Source: Streptomyces tuirus
GTDB taxonomy: Bacteria > Actinomycetota > Actinomycetes > Streptomycetales > Streptomycetaceae
Direction: 5' to 3'
Length of the DNA stretch: 64,000 nucleotides
Assembly: GCF_014701095.1 (NCBI RefSeq)
Contig: NZ_AP023439.1
Coordinates: 806,001 to 870,000, forward strand
Below, piece after piece: positions 1 through 8,615 of the stretch. Below the pieces are notes generated by a model. The model was not told the origin of the DNA. It saw only the letters and a list, made by a program, of their open reading frames with translations, and made no database searches. Every line of letters starts with the position of its first letter. Positions within the stretch are counted from its first letter, which is position 1. A program made the translations under genes and the position numbers.

Positions 1-166
1 TGAGGGAGTTGTCCACATCCGCGGGCCCGTCCACCGTTTCGCACCGCATCCTCCCGACCGACCGGCGGGCGCCGTAACTTGATCACAGCGAGCCGCGACC
101 GCAACGGCCGCGGCTCCGCGCAGTTGAGCAAGAGACACCCTCCCGTCGAGCCCGGAAGGCACACCC

Positions 167-766
167 ATGCAACGGACCAGCCCCCTCCCCAGCAGGCGAG
201 GCATCCTCGCGGCCGCCGCCCTCACCGCCGTCCCGGCGGCCCTGCTCCACAGCCCTCGGGCGGTCGCCGGGCCCCAGACCGTGGACCACCCCGGAGCGGC
301 ATGGCAGCCGGCGAACCGCGGCAACTACACGCCGTCGAACCGACCCCGCGCCCACCCGTTGCACTACGTGGTCATCCACGTGGCGCAGACGACCTGGTCC
401 GGCACCCTGAACGTCTTCCGGAACCCGGAGAAGAAGGTGTCCGCGCACTACGTGGTGCGTTCCTCCGACGGCCGCGTGGCGCAGTGCGTGCGCGAGTCCG
501 ACATCGCCTGGCACGCGGGGAACTGGCACTACAACACCCGCAGCATCGGCATCGAGCACGAAGGCTGGGTGGACCGGCCCGGGTACTTCACCGACGTGAT
601 GTACGAGCGGTCGGCCCGGCTCACGGCCGCGATCTGCGAGAGGTACGGCATCCCGAAGGACCGCGCGCACATCATCGGCCATCACGAAGTACCGGGCAGC
701 GACCACACCGATCCGGGCCGGCACTGGGACTGGAAGCGCTACCTCAGACTCGTCAAGTCCGCCTGA
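167..766 (+). CDS. secreted N-acetylmuramoyl-L-alanine amidase (Amidase_2/PGRP fold)
   Basis: The 199-residue product has an N-terminal signal of Tat type (twin Arg in PSRRGILAAAA, hydrophobic stretch, AVA cleavage site near residue 34). The rest is an Amidase_2/peptidoglycan-recognition domain: HYVVIHVAQT near residue 65 carries the first zinc His, HAGNWHYNTRSIGIEHEG is the classic core, and HIIGHHEVPGSDHTDPG near residue 170 supplies the later zinc ligands. The family cleaves the bond between MurNAc and the stem peptide L-Ala, so a role in wall remodelling outside the membrane is inferred. ATG start at 167 follows a GGAAGG-like ribosome site. It stands alone upstream of an unrelated gene. 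Confidence 0.9.
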   Translation: MQRTSPLPSRRGILAAAALTAVPAALLHSPRAVAGPQTVDHPGAAWQPANRGNYTPSNRPRAHPLHYVVIHVAQTTWSGTLNVFRNPEKKVSAHYVVRSSDGRVAQCVRESDIAWHAGNWHYNTRSIGIEHEGWVDRPGYFTDVMYERSARLTAAICERYGIPKDRAHIIGHHEVPGSDHTDPGRHWDWKRYLRLVKSA

Positions 767-859
767 ACGCCTGGTCGGGGCCCCGCGGTCCACCTCACGT
801 CCCGGTTACAAATCGCTCAACCCCTGGTTGCGGGCGGGTGAGCAGGCGACGATGGGGTC

Positions 860-1258
860 ATGACTCTGGCCCAGCGCGCCATGGAGCGCCTGCAGGCCTG
901 GCCCGACCTGATGGCGGGCCCGGCGAGTTGCGGTACCGGAAGGGCCCTCCGTTCCGTCCGTGACGAGATCGTCCACTTCCACTCCGCACGGGATGTGGAC
1001 CTCCACCTCACCCGCCGGGCCATCCAGCGCTTCCACTACGACCTCGCCGGTTCGAGTGCGATCCACCTGCTGCCCGGATCGTGCTGGGTGACGGTCCACC
1101 TCGACTGCGAGGCGGACGTCGACCTGCTGCTGAGCCTGGTGAGCATCGCCCTCAAGGCCCATCAGACCCCGCCCGCCGACGACGGCGAGCCGCGGCTCGC
1201 CGGGTGCAACTTCCACCGGGTCACGGTGCTGCCGCGTGACGCCGTGGCGGGCGGCTGA
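860..1258 (+). CDS. DUF5519 (luciferase-domain family) small protein
   Basis: This 132-residue soluble protein has no signal or membrane segment. The pattern SRD/SVRDEIVHFHS, DVDLHLTRRAI, WVTVHLDCEADVDLLLSLVSIAL is what I recognise as the short luciferase-domain family DUF5519 common in Streptomyces; its biochemical activity is not known to me. ATG start at 860. The next gene starts 3 bp after its stop, so the two are probably co-transcribed, but the neighbour (methyltransferase-Nudix) does not reveal a shared role. Confidence 0.7.
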   Translation: MTLAQRAMERLQAWPDLMAGPASCGTGRALRSVRDEIVHFHSARDVDLHLTRRAIQRFHYDLAGSSAIHLLPGSCWVTVHLDCEADVDLLLSLVSIALKAHQTPPADDGEPRLAGCNFHRVTVLPRDAVAGG

Positions 1259-1261
1259 GCC

Positions 1262-2434
1262 TTGGCGGACGAACCGGAGGCGGTCAACGCCGAGGCCTGG
1301 GACGCGTACGGGGCGCACCATGTTCGACGGGGCACGGCGCTGCCCGAGGCAGCTCGGATCGACTGGGGGTTCGACGGCGGCGGGCCGGGCAGCGAGGTGC
1401 TGGGGGCGCTGACGGGCCGGCGGGTCCTGGACCTTGGATGTGGTCCGGCCCGGCACGCGGCCCATCTGGTCCGGGACCACGGTGCGCTGGTGGACGCGGT
1501 CGACGCCTCGGCCGGACAGTACGAGCGGGCCCGCGCCCGCTACGGCTCGCTGCCCGGGCTGCGGCTGGTCCTGGGCGACGCGGTGGACCAGCTGCGCTCG
1601 GCCGAGCCGTACGACGTCGTCTACTCGGTCAACGGCGTTCCGTACATCGATCCGCGCCGGCTGCTGCCCGCTCTCGCCGGGGCGCTGCGGCCGGGTGGCA
1701 GGCTCTGCTTCACGGTCCTGCACACGAACAGTCATGGTGACGGGCCGTCGGACCGGGTGGTCGCCCGGCCCGAGATCCTGCGGCTGGCGGGCGGCGGTGA
1801 GGTCACCGTCCACATGTGGGTTCTCACCCCGGAGCTCTGGACGGCGTTGCTCACCGAGTCCGGGCTGCGGGTGGAGGGGATCGACGTCCTCGACGCCCCG
1901 GAGGCCGGCAACCAGGCCTCCTACCGGCTCTTCCGGGTGACCCGGCCGGTCCGGGTCTCCTCCAGGCCGCGCGTCGACAAGCCGCCTCTGTCACACGCCG
2001 CGCTCGGGGTGGGTGCCATCCTGTACGGGCCTCGCGGGCTGCTGCTGGGCCGGCACCGGCGCGGGACGTGGGAGCTGCCCGGCGGGACGGTGGAACCCGG
2101 GGAGTCGTTGCGGGAGACGGTCGTGCGCGAGCTCGGCGAGGAGACGGGGCTCGTGGCCCGGCCCGAGGACGTCCGGCTGCTCGGGACGCTGCTGGACGAC
2201 GCGGGCGGTGTCGTCCGTATGACCGTGGCCGCCCACGTCACCTCCTGGCGGGGCGAGCCGTCGGACCAGCCCGGGGAGAGCGTGGGCCGCTGGCGCTGGT
2301 TCGCCTTGGACCGGCTGCCGGAGGAGCTGTTCGTGTGCAGCGCACAAGCCCTCACCGCCTGGCGGCCCGGCCTGCCGATCGACCACACGCCCGCGCACTT
2401 CACGCCGTACGCCACCGGAACGGGCGACAGCTGA
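1262..2434 (+). CDS. bifunctional class I SAM methyltransferase - Nudix hydrolase fusion
   Basis: Two domains lie in one 390-residue chain. Residues about 10-225 form a class I SAM-dependent methyltransferase (SAM-binding [16 protein letters not shown] near residue 56, then [14 protein letters not shown] and [13 protein letters not shown]). Residues about 240-380 form a Nudix hydrolase with a complete box, [20 protein letters not shown] followed by ETGL. The start is TTG at 1262, three bases after the upstream stop. Nudix enzymes hydrolyse nucleoside diphosphates linked to another moiety; the substrate of either half is not evident. The fusion is recurrent in streptomycetes by my recollection. 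A T-rich terminator follows directly. Confidence 0.85.
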   Translation: MADEPEAVNAEAWDAYGAHHVRRGTALPEAARIDWGFDGGGPGSEVLGALTGRRVLDLGCGPARHAAHLVRDHGALVDAVDASAGQYERARARYGSLPGLRLVLGDAVDQLRSAEPYDVVYSVNGVPYIDPRRLLPALAGALRPGGRLCFTVLHTNSHGDGPSDRVVARPEILRLAGGGEVTVHMWVLTPELWTALLTESGLRVEGIDVLDAPEAGNQASYRLFRVTRPVRVSSRPRVDKPPLSHAALGVGAILYGPRGLLLGRHRRGTWELPGGTVEPGESLRETVVRELGEETGLVARPEDVRLLGTLLDDAGGVVRMTVAAHVTSWRGEPSDQPGESVGRWRWFALDRLPEELFVCSAQALTAWRPGLPIDHTPAHFTPYATGTGDS

Positions 2435-2435
2435 A

Positions 2436-2458
2436 GCACCCAGAGGGGTGCGTTTTTT
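2436..2458 (+). terminator. Rho-independent terminator after the methyltransferase-Nudix gene
   Basis: A GCACCC arm, a 4-nt loop AGAG, a GGGTGC arm and then G plus six T residues form a canonical intrinsic terminator starting one base after the stop codon. A true T-tract is uncommon in this GC-rich genome. Confidence 0.85.
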
Positions 2459-2562
2459 CAGCCGTTCCCGCGTAGTCCGCGCTCAGCCACCCTGCCGGAC
2501 CGCTGCGGTCTGGTGCACTGCCCCTGAGGATCCTGACAGTTGACGAGGCATCAGGGGGCACG

Positions 2563-3798
2563 GTGGCAGGTCGTCGCAGGCGATGGGGAGCGGGCAGAGC
2601 GGCACTGGCGTGTGTCACGGCGTTCGCCGCACTGACGGGTGCGGCCCTGGCGGGGGCGGCTCCAGCCGCCGCCGTCCAGAAGGGCGGACGGGTCGCGCCG
2701 GGCGTGACGTACGAGGAGTTCGACATCAAGGCGGCCAAGGGGGTGACGCACGCACATCTGCTGAGGGTCGACCTCGGTAACCCGCAGGTACGGGTCGATC
2801 TGCTCTACCCGGGGGCCGTGGCCTCACGCGCGCGGGTCTCGGCGATGGCGGACACCCAGGGCGCGGTCGCCGGCGTCAACGGTGACTTCTTCAACGTCAG
2901 CGAGACGCAGCACCCGGGCGTCGAGGTGACCGGGGCGAGCGTGGGTCCGGCGATCGCGGCCGGGCGGACGCTCAAGGCGGCGGTCCCGAAGGGCCAGCGT
3001 TTCGGGCCGGCACTGCCGCCCGGCACGACCACCGAGGACGTCTTCGGCGTCGGCACCGACGGGCGGGCGCGCCTGGACCGGCTCACACTCGCCGGTTCGG
3101 TCCGCACGGCCGAGGCGCAGCTGCCTCTGGGCGGGCTCAACCAGTACGCGCTGCCGGTGGGTTCCGTCGGCGCGTTCACCTCCGAGTGGGGCAGCGTCTC
3201 CCGGGTGCGCGCCACCTGCGGCACGGACACGGACCGGGCCGCTCCGTGCAGCACGGACACCTATGAGGTGACGGTCCGCGACGGCAAGGTCGTCTCCGCC
3301 GCCGACACCCCGGGCAGCGGTCCCATCGCCGCGGGGACGACCGTGCTAGTCGGCCGGGAGGCGGGCGCCCAGCAGCTGCGCAAGTTCTCCACCGGCGAGT
3401 CGGTCGAGGTCGAGCACGCTCTCGTGGCGGCCACGGACGGCGTCTCGTACCGGCTCGCCCTCGGCGGCTACCCGGTGCTGTCGGGCGGGCAGCCGCTGCC
3501 GGGCCTCGACAACACGACGTCGGCCGTCCGTACGGCCGTGGGGATCGCCGACGACGGACGGCGTCTGCTGCTGCTCGCGCTGGACGGAGCCGCCGCCTAC
3601 CGCAGCGGTCTGACGATCTCCGAAGTCGCCGGCACCATGCGGAAGCTGGGCTCGCAGGACGCCTTCAGCCTGGACGGCGGCGGGTCGTCGACCCTGGTCG
3701 CACGGAAGTCGGGCGCGAGCACGGTCTCCGTGCGCAACCACCCCAGCGGTGGCGCCGAGCGTCTCGTGCCGAACGGCATCGGCGTGTTCTCGGGGTGA
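2563..3798 (+). CDS. secreted phosphodiester glycosidase family protein (NAGPA/DUF2233-like)
   Basis: The 411-residue protein begins at GTG 2563 with a Sec-type signal (RRRR-like basic start, hydrophobic ALACVTAFAALTGAALAGA, cleavage near APAAA, residue about 37). The mature part has the hallmarks of the phosphodiester glycosidase domain: GVNGDFFN near residue 105, DAFSLDGGGSSTLV near residue 365 and the C-terminal PNGIGVFSG. This family includes the enzyme that uncovers mannose-6-phosphate by removing GlcNAc; in bacteria it is thought to act on glycan phosphodiesters outside the cell. The substrate here is unknown. No operon partner is seen; a small minus-strand gene converges on it one base after its stop. 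Confidence 0.85.
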   Translation: MAGRRRRWGAGRAALACVTAFAALTGAALAGAAPAAAVQKGGRVAPGVTYEEFDIKAAKGVTHAHLLRVDLGNPQVRVDLLYPGAVASRARVSAMADTQGAVAGVNGDFFNVSETQHPGVEVTGASVGPAIAAGRTLKAAVPKGQRFGPALPPGTTTEDVFGVGTDGRARLDRLTLAGSVRTAEAQLPLGGLNQYALPVGSVGAFTSEWGSVSRVRATCGTDTDRAAPCSTDTYEVTVRDGKVVSAADTPGSGPIAAGTTVLVGREAGAQQLRKFSTGESVEVEHALVAATDGVSYRLALGGYPVLSGGQPLPGLDNTTSAVRTAVGIADDGRRLLLLALDGAAAYRSGLTISEVAGTMRKLGSQDAFSLDGGGSSTLVARKSGASTVSVRNHPSGGAERLVPNGIGVFSG

Positions 3799-3799
3799 C

Positions 3800-3994
3800 T
3801 CAGGGGCGCAGGCCGCTGACGATGTCCGCCGTCGCGGTGAGGCCGCTGTGGATGGTGGGGGCGATGCTGGTGCTGGCCAGGTAGAAGCCCAGCAGCAGGC
3901 AGACCAGCGCGTGGGAGACCTTCAGCCCGCCGTTGCGCAGGAAGATCACCGCAAGGATCACGAGCAGCAGCACCACAGAGATGGAAATGGCCAT
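3800..3994 (-). CDS. small single/double-span membrane protein, unknown function
   Basis: This is a 64-residue, almost wholly hydrophobic protein: MAISISVVLLLVILAVIF forms one membrane helix and KVSHALVCLLLGFYLAS a second. I chose the ATG at 3994 because GGAGGAG lies six bases before it; an in-frame GTG at 4012 would add six residues but overlaps that ribosome site. Short proteins of this kind are common and uncharacterised in Streptomyces. It ends one base past the stop of the convergent phosphodiester glycosidase gene. Confidence 0.65.
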   Translation of the reverse strand: MAISISVVLLLVILAVIFLRNGGLKVSHALVCLLLGFYLASTSIAPTIHSGLTATADIVSGLRP

Positions 3995-4116
3995 CGTCAA
4001 CTCCTCCGCCACGCCGCCACGTCCGGTTCACGACGTTCGGGCGCAAGTGTGGCGTAGCGGAGGGTTCGTCCGGGCGGCTGACCTGTCCGCCGAACGTGTG
4101 GTGTTCTCCTGTGCGC

Positions 4117-4980
4117 CTAAGCCGGCCGGCGGGCGTCGAGGAAGGCCTCCAGTCCGGCGAGGTCGTCGGTGTTGAGGTGATCGACGCCCGCGTCGAGCAG
4201 TTCACCCCAGAGCGCGTCGCGGGCCGGACCGGCCAGGTCCGGAGTCGCCCAGAAGCGCACCTTCTGCCCGCGCCGGTGGGCGGCCTTCACGATGCCCCGC
4301 AGCTTCTGCCGCTCGGCGTCCGGGAAGGAGCCGACGCCCTGCCAGGTGAAGTTGAGTGCCCAGTTGTCGCTGATCAGCGGGATGAAGGAGGCCGGCGCCG
4401 GGCTTCCGAGGTCGGTGAGGCGGCCGTCGTAGAAGGCGTGCCGGACGGTCTGGGCCTCCATGGGGGCGCGGGCCGCGCGGTCGCCGGAAATCACGGCGGT
4501 GACCGGCCCGCGGTGCACGCGACCACGGGCGCAGGTGGTGAACAGGTGCCGGTAGCGGCGGAGATGGCGGGCGAGTTCGCGGTACGTCGAGGAGCCCTCG
4601 GTCTTGATGTCGATGAGCAGTTGCAGCGAGCCGCGGTAGCCCCGGTACACCGAGCCGTGGTGGGCGCGCACGCGGGCGGCGAGCGGATCGAGGTAGAGGG
4701 ACTCGAGGGTGCGGGTCGGGTCGAGGTCCTCCGGGTCGTGGGCGACGAGGAGTTGGCCGTCGACGAGGTAGATGTCGGCCTCGACGCTGCCGAAGCGGTG
4801 GTCGAGGGCGTCGAGCAGCGGGCGGGGGTGCTCGTAGTCGTTGTGGGCGTGGGCGCGCCACAACGGCCGGGGCCCGGGCGTGTGCCGGCCCGCTGTCGCG
4901 GGGGCGGCGGGAAGGGCGATCGAGCCCGCGAGGGCTGCGCCGAGGGTGGTGAGGGCCGTGCGACGGGTGGTGAGGGCCAT
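4117..4980 (-). CDS. secreted GDPD/PI-PLC-like phosphodiesterase (AIM6-type)
   Basis: From ATG 4980 (AGGGAGG six bases upstream) the product is 287 residues, with a twin-arginine-like signal (TTRRTALTTLGAALAGSIAL, cleavage near ATAG). The mature domain starts WRAHAHNDYEHPRPLLDAL and continues SVEADIYLVDGQLLVAHDPE, the His and Glu/Asp/His pattern of the TIM-barrel phospholipase C/glycerophosphodiester phosphodiesterase superfamily. The motif arrangement matches the AIM6-like branch, whose substrate is not established. A longer reading frame continues upstream to 5217, but it runs through tandem repeats and should not be coding. Confidence 0.85.
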   Translation of the reverse strand: MALTTRRTALTTLGAALAGSIALPAAPATAGRHTPGPRPLWRAHAHNDYEHPRPLLDALDHRFGSVEADIYLVDGQLLVAHDPEDLDPTRTLESLYLDPLAARVRAHHGSVYRGYRGSLQLLIDIKTEGSSTYRELARHLRRYRHLFTTCARGRVHRGPVTAVISGDRAARAPMEAQTVRHAFYDGRLTDLGSPAPASFIPLISDNWALNFTWQGVGSFPDAERQKLRGIVKAAHRRGQKVRFWATPDLAGPARDALWGELLDAGVDHLNTDDLAGLEAFLDARRPA

Positions 4981-5130
4981 GCTCTGCCTCCCTGGAGGTG
5001 CCGTACGGGAACCCTGTGAGTATGGGTCCCGGGCAGGCTCAACGGGCAGGCTCGCGCACGGAGTTGGCCGGACGGCCGCCACTCGTTCACTTCGCCGCCA
5101 GGGGCGCGGGAAAGGGCCCGCCCCTGGTGA

Positions 5131-5258
5131 CCGAGGCACACGAAAGAGTTCGCACCCGGCGGCCGAGGCACACGGAAGAGCTCTCCCCCGGCGGCCGAGG
5201 CACACGAAAGAGCTCACCCCGGGCGGCCGAGGCGCACGGCAAGGCCCGCCCCTCGCGG
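5131..5258. repeat. four tandem copies of a 32-bp unit in intergenic DNA
   Basis: The copies are 5131-5162, 5163-5194, 5195-5226 and 5227-5258. Each begins CCGAGGCACACG (GCGCACGG in the last) and ends in GGCGG or GCGG. The first three are nearly identical; the fourth has diverged and forms the left arm of a terminator-like hairpin. A degenerate start of another unit may precede at about 5100. The 333-bp gap 4981-5313 holds this repeat, the hairpin and no gene. Confidence 0.9.
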
Positions 5259-5272
5259 GACGGGCCTTGCCG
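5237..5272 (-). terminator. hairpin terminator of the acyl-CoA dehydrogenase operon
   Basis: Perfect 12-bp arms CGGCAAGGCCCG (5237-5248) and CGGGCCTTGCCG (5261-5272) enclose a 12-nt loop, 41 bp past the stop of the minus-strand operon. There is no T-tract, as usual for actinobacterial terminators. Confidence 0.65.
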
Positions 5273-5313
5273 AACTCTTCCCCCGCGGCTCGACGGCGTT
5301 GGGGAGCTGGACG

Positions 5314-6387
5314 TCAGGGAGCCTGGAGGTCGACCAGTGCGGCCAGTGCCTCGCGGTGGGCGCCCGGCGTGCCGTAGGCGATCGAGTCGGCCTTGGCGCG
5401 CTTGAGGTACAGATGCGCGGGGTGCTCCCACGTCATGCCGATGCCGCCGTGCAGTTGGACGGCCTCCTCGGCGGCGTGCACGGCCACCGGCGCGGCGTAG
5501 GCCTGGGCGACGGTGACGGCCACGTCCACGTCCTCGCCGTTCGACAGCGCGTCGGCGGCGTTGCGGGCGGCCGCGCGGGTGTTGACGACCTCCAGCCACA
5601 GCTGGGCCAGCCGGTGCTTGATCGACTGGAAGCCGCCGACGGGCCGGTTGAACTGCTTGCGTTCCTTGAGGTAGCGGACGGTCTCCGTGAGCGCCCACTC
5701 GGCCAGCCCGTACTGCTCGGAGGCGAGCAGCCCGGCGCCGGCGCGCAGGGCCCTGCGTACACCGGGTTCGGCGTCGCCCAGCAGCCGGCCCGGCGCGCCG
5801 TCGAGAGTGACGGTCGCGAGCGGCCGCGTCAGGTCCAGGGAGGGCCGGGGCGTGACGGTCGCGGCGGAGGCGTCGACCGCGTACAGACCGCCGTCGTCGC
5901 CCGGCACGAGCAGCACGTCCGCGACGGCCGCGTCCGCGATGCCGGTGAGTTCGCCGTGCAGCAGCCCGTTCTCGTGCCGGACGGCCTTGTAGGCGGCGCC
6001 CGGTGCGACGTTCAGGGCGACCGCGAGGGCGCCGATCTTCGTGCCGGTCGCGAGGTCGCGGAGCAGGTCGTCGGTGCCGCAGGCCAGCAGGGCCTCGGTG
6101 GCGACGACCGCGCTCGTCAGATACGGCACGGGCGCGACCGCGCGGCCCAGTTCCTCCAGCACGACGGCGGCTTCGCGGTGCGTGGCGCCCTGGCCGTCGA
6201 GTTCCTCGGGCACCAGCAGGCCGGCGAGGCCCATGCCCTCGGTGAGGGCCTTCCACAGGGCCAGGTGGTGCGGGGTGTCCGATTCGGTGCGGGCGATGAC
6301 GCCGGGCGCGTCGCAGTGGTCGGTGAGCAGGTCGCGGACCGCGGCGCGCAGCGCCTCTTCCTCTTCCGAGTACAACAGGTCACTCAT
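5314..6387 (-). CDS. acyl-CoA dehydrogenase family protein (short subunit)
   Basis: This is a 357-residue flavoprotein-family chain. It has the N-terminal helical domain (EEALRAAVRDLLTDHCD), a shortened middle domain and the C-terminal four-helix domain with GGFQSIKHRLAQL and VQLHGGIGMTWEHPAHLYLKR. It overlaps the longer dehydrogenase upstream by 4 bp. Paired short and long acyl-CoA dehydrogenases in one operon are known to form heteromeric enzymes in actinobacteria (steroid side-chain type), so a heterotetramer oxidising an unusual acyl-CoA is a reasonable inference. The substrate is not visible in the sequence. Confidence 0.87.
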   Translation of the reverse strand: MSDLLYSEEEEALRAAVRDLLTDHCDAPGVIARTESDTPHHLALWKALTEGMGLAGLLVPEELDGQGATHREAAVVLEELGRAVAPVPYLTSAVVATEALLACGTDDLLRDLATGTKIGALAVALNVAPGAAYKAVRHENGLLHGELTGIADAAVADVLLVPGDDGGLYAVDASAATVTPRPSLDLTRPLATVTLDGAPGRLLGDAEPGVRRALRAGAGLLASEQYGLAEWALTETVRYLKERKQFNRPVGGFQSIKHRLAQLWLEVVNTRAAARNAADALSNGEDVDVAVTVAQAYAAPVAVHAAEEAVQLHGGIGMTWEHPAHLYLKRAKADSIAYGTPGAHREALAALVDLQAP

Positions 6388-7601
6388 CGGGCGAGGTCCT
6401 TCCAGGCGACGTCCTTGTCGGTGCGCGGCTCGGCGGGCAGGCCCAGGACGCGCTCGGCGACGATGTTCAGCAGGACCTCGCTGGTCCCGCCCTCGATGCT
6501 GTTGCCCTTGGAGCGCAGGTAGCGGTAGCCGGCCTCGCGGCCGGTGAAGTCGACCAGCTCGGGGCGCCGCATGGTCCAGTCGTCGTACAGCAGGCCCTCC
6601 TCGCCGAGGAGTTCCACCTCCAGGCCGCTGATCTCCTGGTTGAGGCGGGCGAAGGCCAGTTTCATGCCGGCGCCCTCGGGGCCGGGCTGGCCGGCGACGA
6701 GCTGCTGACGCAGCCGTTCCGCGGTGAGGCGCGAGACCTCGGACTCCACCCAGAGCTTCAGCAGCCGCTGGTGCAGGTCGTGGGTGCGCAGCTCGGGCCG
6801 CTCGCGCCAGGTCTTCGAGATCGGGCCGATCATGCCGCCCTCGCGGGGCAGTCGCATGCCGCCGATGGCCACGCGCTCGTTGTTCAGCGTGGTCTGCGCG
6901 ACCTTCCAGCCCTCGCCGACGGCGCCGAGGCGCCCCGCGTCCGGGATGCGGACGTCGGTGAGGAACACCTCGTTGAACTCGGCCTCGCCGGTGATCTGCC
7001 GCAGCGGCCGCACCTCGACACCCGGGTCGGTCATGTCGCAGACGAAGTACGTGATGCCCCGGTGCTTGGCCACGTCCGGGTCGGTGCGGGCGATGAGGAT
7101 CGCCCAGCGGGCGACATGGGCGCTGGACGTCCAGACCTTCTGCCCGTTGACGACCCAGTCTCCCCCACTCTCGGCTTCGCTCGAGCGGGAGGGGCCCCCA
7201 TCCTCACGGACGGCCCGGGTGCCCAGCGCGGCGAGGTCGGACCCGGCGCCCGGCTCGCTGAACAGCTGGCACCAGACCTCCTCGCCGGTCCACAGGGGCC
7301 GGAGGAAGCGCCGCTTCTGCTCCTCGGTGCCGTACTGGAGGATCGTCGGCGCGGCCATGCCGAGGCCGATGCCGATGCGCCGCGGGTCGTTGTCGGGCGC
7401 CCCGGCGGCCTCCAGCTCGGCGTCCACCACGGCCTGGAGGGAGCGGGGAGCGCCGAGCCCGCCGAGGCCCTCCGGGTAGTGCACCCAGGCGAGGCCGGCG
7501 TCGAAGCGGGCCCGCAGGAAGTCAAGACGGTCGGTGAAGGCCGGCGGGTGGGCGGCCAGCAACTCCCGGGTACGGTTGCGCAGTTCCTCGGCGTCGGTCA
7601 T
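6384..7601 (-). CDS. acyl-CoA dehydrogenase family protein (long subunit)
   Basis: The 405-residue chain has all three domains: CQLFSEPGAGSDLAALGTRA binds FAD/substrate near residue 120, a middle beta domain carries the FNEVFLTDVRIPD pattern, and the C-terminal domain ends with IEGGTSEVLLNIVAERVLGLP, the usual FAD-contact tail. It overlaps genes on both sides by 4 bp (ATGA), so the three-gene unit is translationally coupled. Around residue 140-150 the chain carries a short insert (GGPSRSSEAESGG) encoded by a palindromic repeat element at 7159-7200. It falls in a surface loop before DWVVNGQKVWTSSA, so activity may survive. Confidence 0.88.
   Translation of the reverse strand: MTDAEELRNRTRELLAAHPPAFTDRLDFLRARFDAGLAWVHYPEGLGGLGAPRSLQAVVDAELEAAGAPDNDPRRIGIGLGMAAPTILQYGTEEQKRRFLRPLWTGEEVWCQLFSEPGAGSDLAALGTRAVREDGGPSRSSEAESGGDWVVNGQKVWTSSAHVARWAILIARTDPDVAKHRGITYFVCDMTDPGVEVRPLRQITGEAEFNEVFLTDVRIPDAGRLGAVGEGWKVAQTTLNNERVAIGGMRLPREGGMIGPISKTWRERPELRTHDLHQRLLKLWVESEVSRLTAERLRQQLVAGQPGPEGAGMKLAFARLNQEISGLEVELLGEEGLLYDDWTMRRPELVDFTGREAGYRYLRSKGNSIEGGTSEVLLNIVAERVLGLPAEPRTDKDVAWKDLAR
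7159..7200. repeat. palindromic repeat element inserted in frame in an acyl-CoA dehydrogenase gene
   Basis: The block from TCTCCCCCACTCTCGG through TCGAGCGGGAGGGGCCCCCA can fold: CTCCC pairs with GGGAG, and an inner CTCG with CGAG. I recognise it as a short element seen many times in Streptomyces genomes, usually between genes. Here it adds about 14 codons without breaking the frame. I see no second copy in the window. Confidence 0.65.
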
Positions 7602-8563
7602 GCCGTCTCCTCCAGGACGACCGCGATGCGGCCGGTGGTCAGGCCGTCCGCCACCTTCTGCACGGCGGCGGCCGCCCCGCCGAGCGGCACGCGCTCGCTC
7701 ACCAGCGGCTTGATCGCGCCCCGGGCGGCCAGCTCGGTGAGCTGCTCGTGGCAGTGCTGGACGAGCTTGGGGTGCTTGGTGTTGTACAGGCCCCAGTGCA
7801 GGCCGAGGATCGAGTAGTTCTTCACCAGGGCGTGGTTCAGGCCCGGGCTGGGGATCGTGCCGCCGGCGAAGCCGACGACCACGATGCGCCCCTCGAAGGC
7901 GACGACCTTCGTGGACTGGGTGTAGGCCTCGCCGCCGACCGGGTCGTAGATCACGTCGGCCCCTCGGCCGCCGGTGGCCTCCTTGACGGCGGCGACGACG
8001 TCCTCGGAACGCCGGTCGATCACCACGTCGCAGCCCAGCTCCCGGGCGACGGCCGCCTTCCCGGAGCCGCCGACGACACCGATGACGGTGGCGCCGGCGG
8101 CCTTCCCGAGCTGCACGGCCGCGCTGCCGACCCCTCCAGCGGCAGCGTGGACGAGCAGGGTCTCGCCGGCCTGAAGACCGGCCCGGCGGTGCAGACCGAA
8201 CCAGCCGGTCTGGTAGCCGATGTGCAGGGCCGCGGCCTCGGCGTCGTCGAGGGCGTCCGGCGCGGGCAGCAGGGCTGCGGCGTCCGCGACGGCGTACTCG
8301 GCGAAGCCGCCGTGGGGCAGGGCCGGGTTGGCGATCACCCGGCGGCCGTCCTCGGTCTCACCGCAGATCTCCACGCCCGGGGTGAACGGCAGCGGGGGCC
8401 TGACCTGGTACTGGCCGCGGCAGAGCAGGGCGTCCGGGAAGTTGATGTTGGCCGCCCGTACCTTCAGCAGGACCTGGCCGTCACCGGGCGTGGGCGGCTC
8501 CACGTTCTCGAGCCGCATCACCTCGCCCGGCTCGCCGTTCTCGTGCACTTGCCATGCCTGCAT
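7598..8563 (-). CDS. NADPH:quinone oxidoreductase family protein (zinc-free MDR)
   Basis: This 321-residue medium-chain dehydrogenase/reductase has the GroES-like N-terminal half (VRAANINFPDALLCRGQYQ, PFTPGVEICG) and a Rossmann half with the nucleotide motif LVHAAAGGVGSAAVQLGKAAG near residue 145. It lacks the structural-zinc Cys cluster, as expected for the quinone oxidoreductase branch. It is first in the operon with two acyl-CoA dehydrogenases (4-bp overlap). An enoyl/quinone reductase next to acyl-CoA dehydrogenases suggests a lipid or branched acyl catabolic unit. The promoter region just upstream carries a palindromic operator. Confidence 0.87.
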   Translation of the reverse strand: MQAWQVHENGEPGEVMRLENVEPPTPGDGQVLLKVRAANINFPDALLCRGQYQVRPPLPFTPGVEICGETEDGRRVIANPALPHGGFAEYAVADAAALLPAPDALDDAEAAALHIGYQTGWFGLHRRAGLQAGETLLVHAAAGGVGSAAVQLGKAAGATVIGVVGGSGKAAVARELGCDVVIDRRSEDVVAAVKEATGGRGADVIYDPVGGEAYTQSTKVVAFEGRIVVVGFAGGTIPSPGLNHALVKNYSILGLHWGLYNTKHPKLVQHCHEQLTELAARGAIKPLVSERVPLGGAAAAVQKVADGLTTGRIAVVLEETA

Positions 8564-8615
8564 GCGGGGCCTCCACGGGGGACTGCTTCGTCTGACCGGG
8601 GTCGGTTCGCATACT

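Noticed and set aside
1..166. Possible gene end or promoter before the amidase
   Set aside because: The first bases could contain a stop codon of a gene outside the window, but nothing within supports a call.
4981..5217. N-terminal extension of the GDPD-like protein
   Set aside because: The frame runs through 32-bp repeats and lacks protein-like sequence; the ATG at 4980 has a clear ribosome site and signal peptide.
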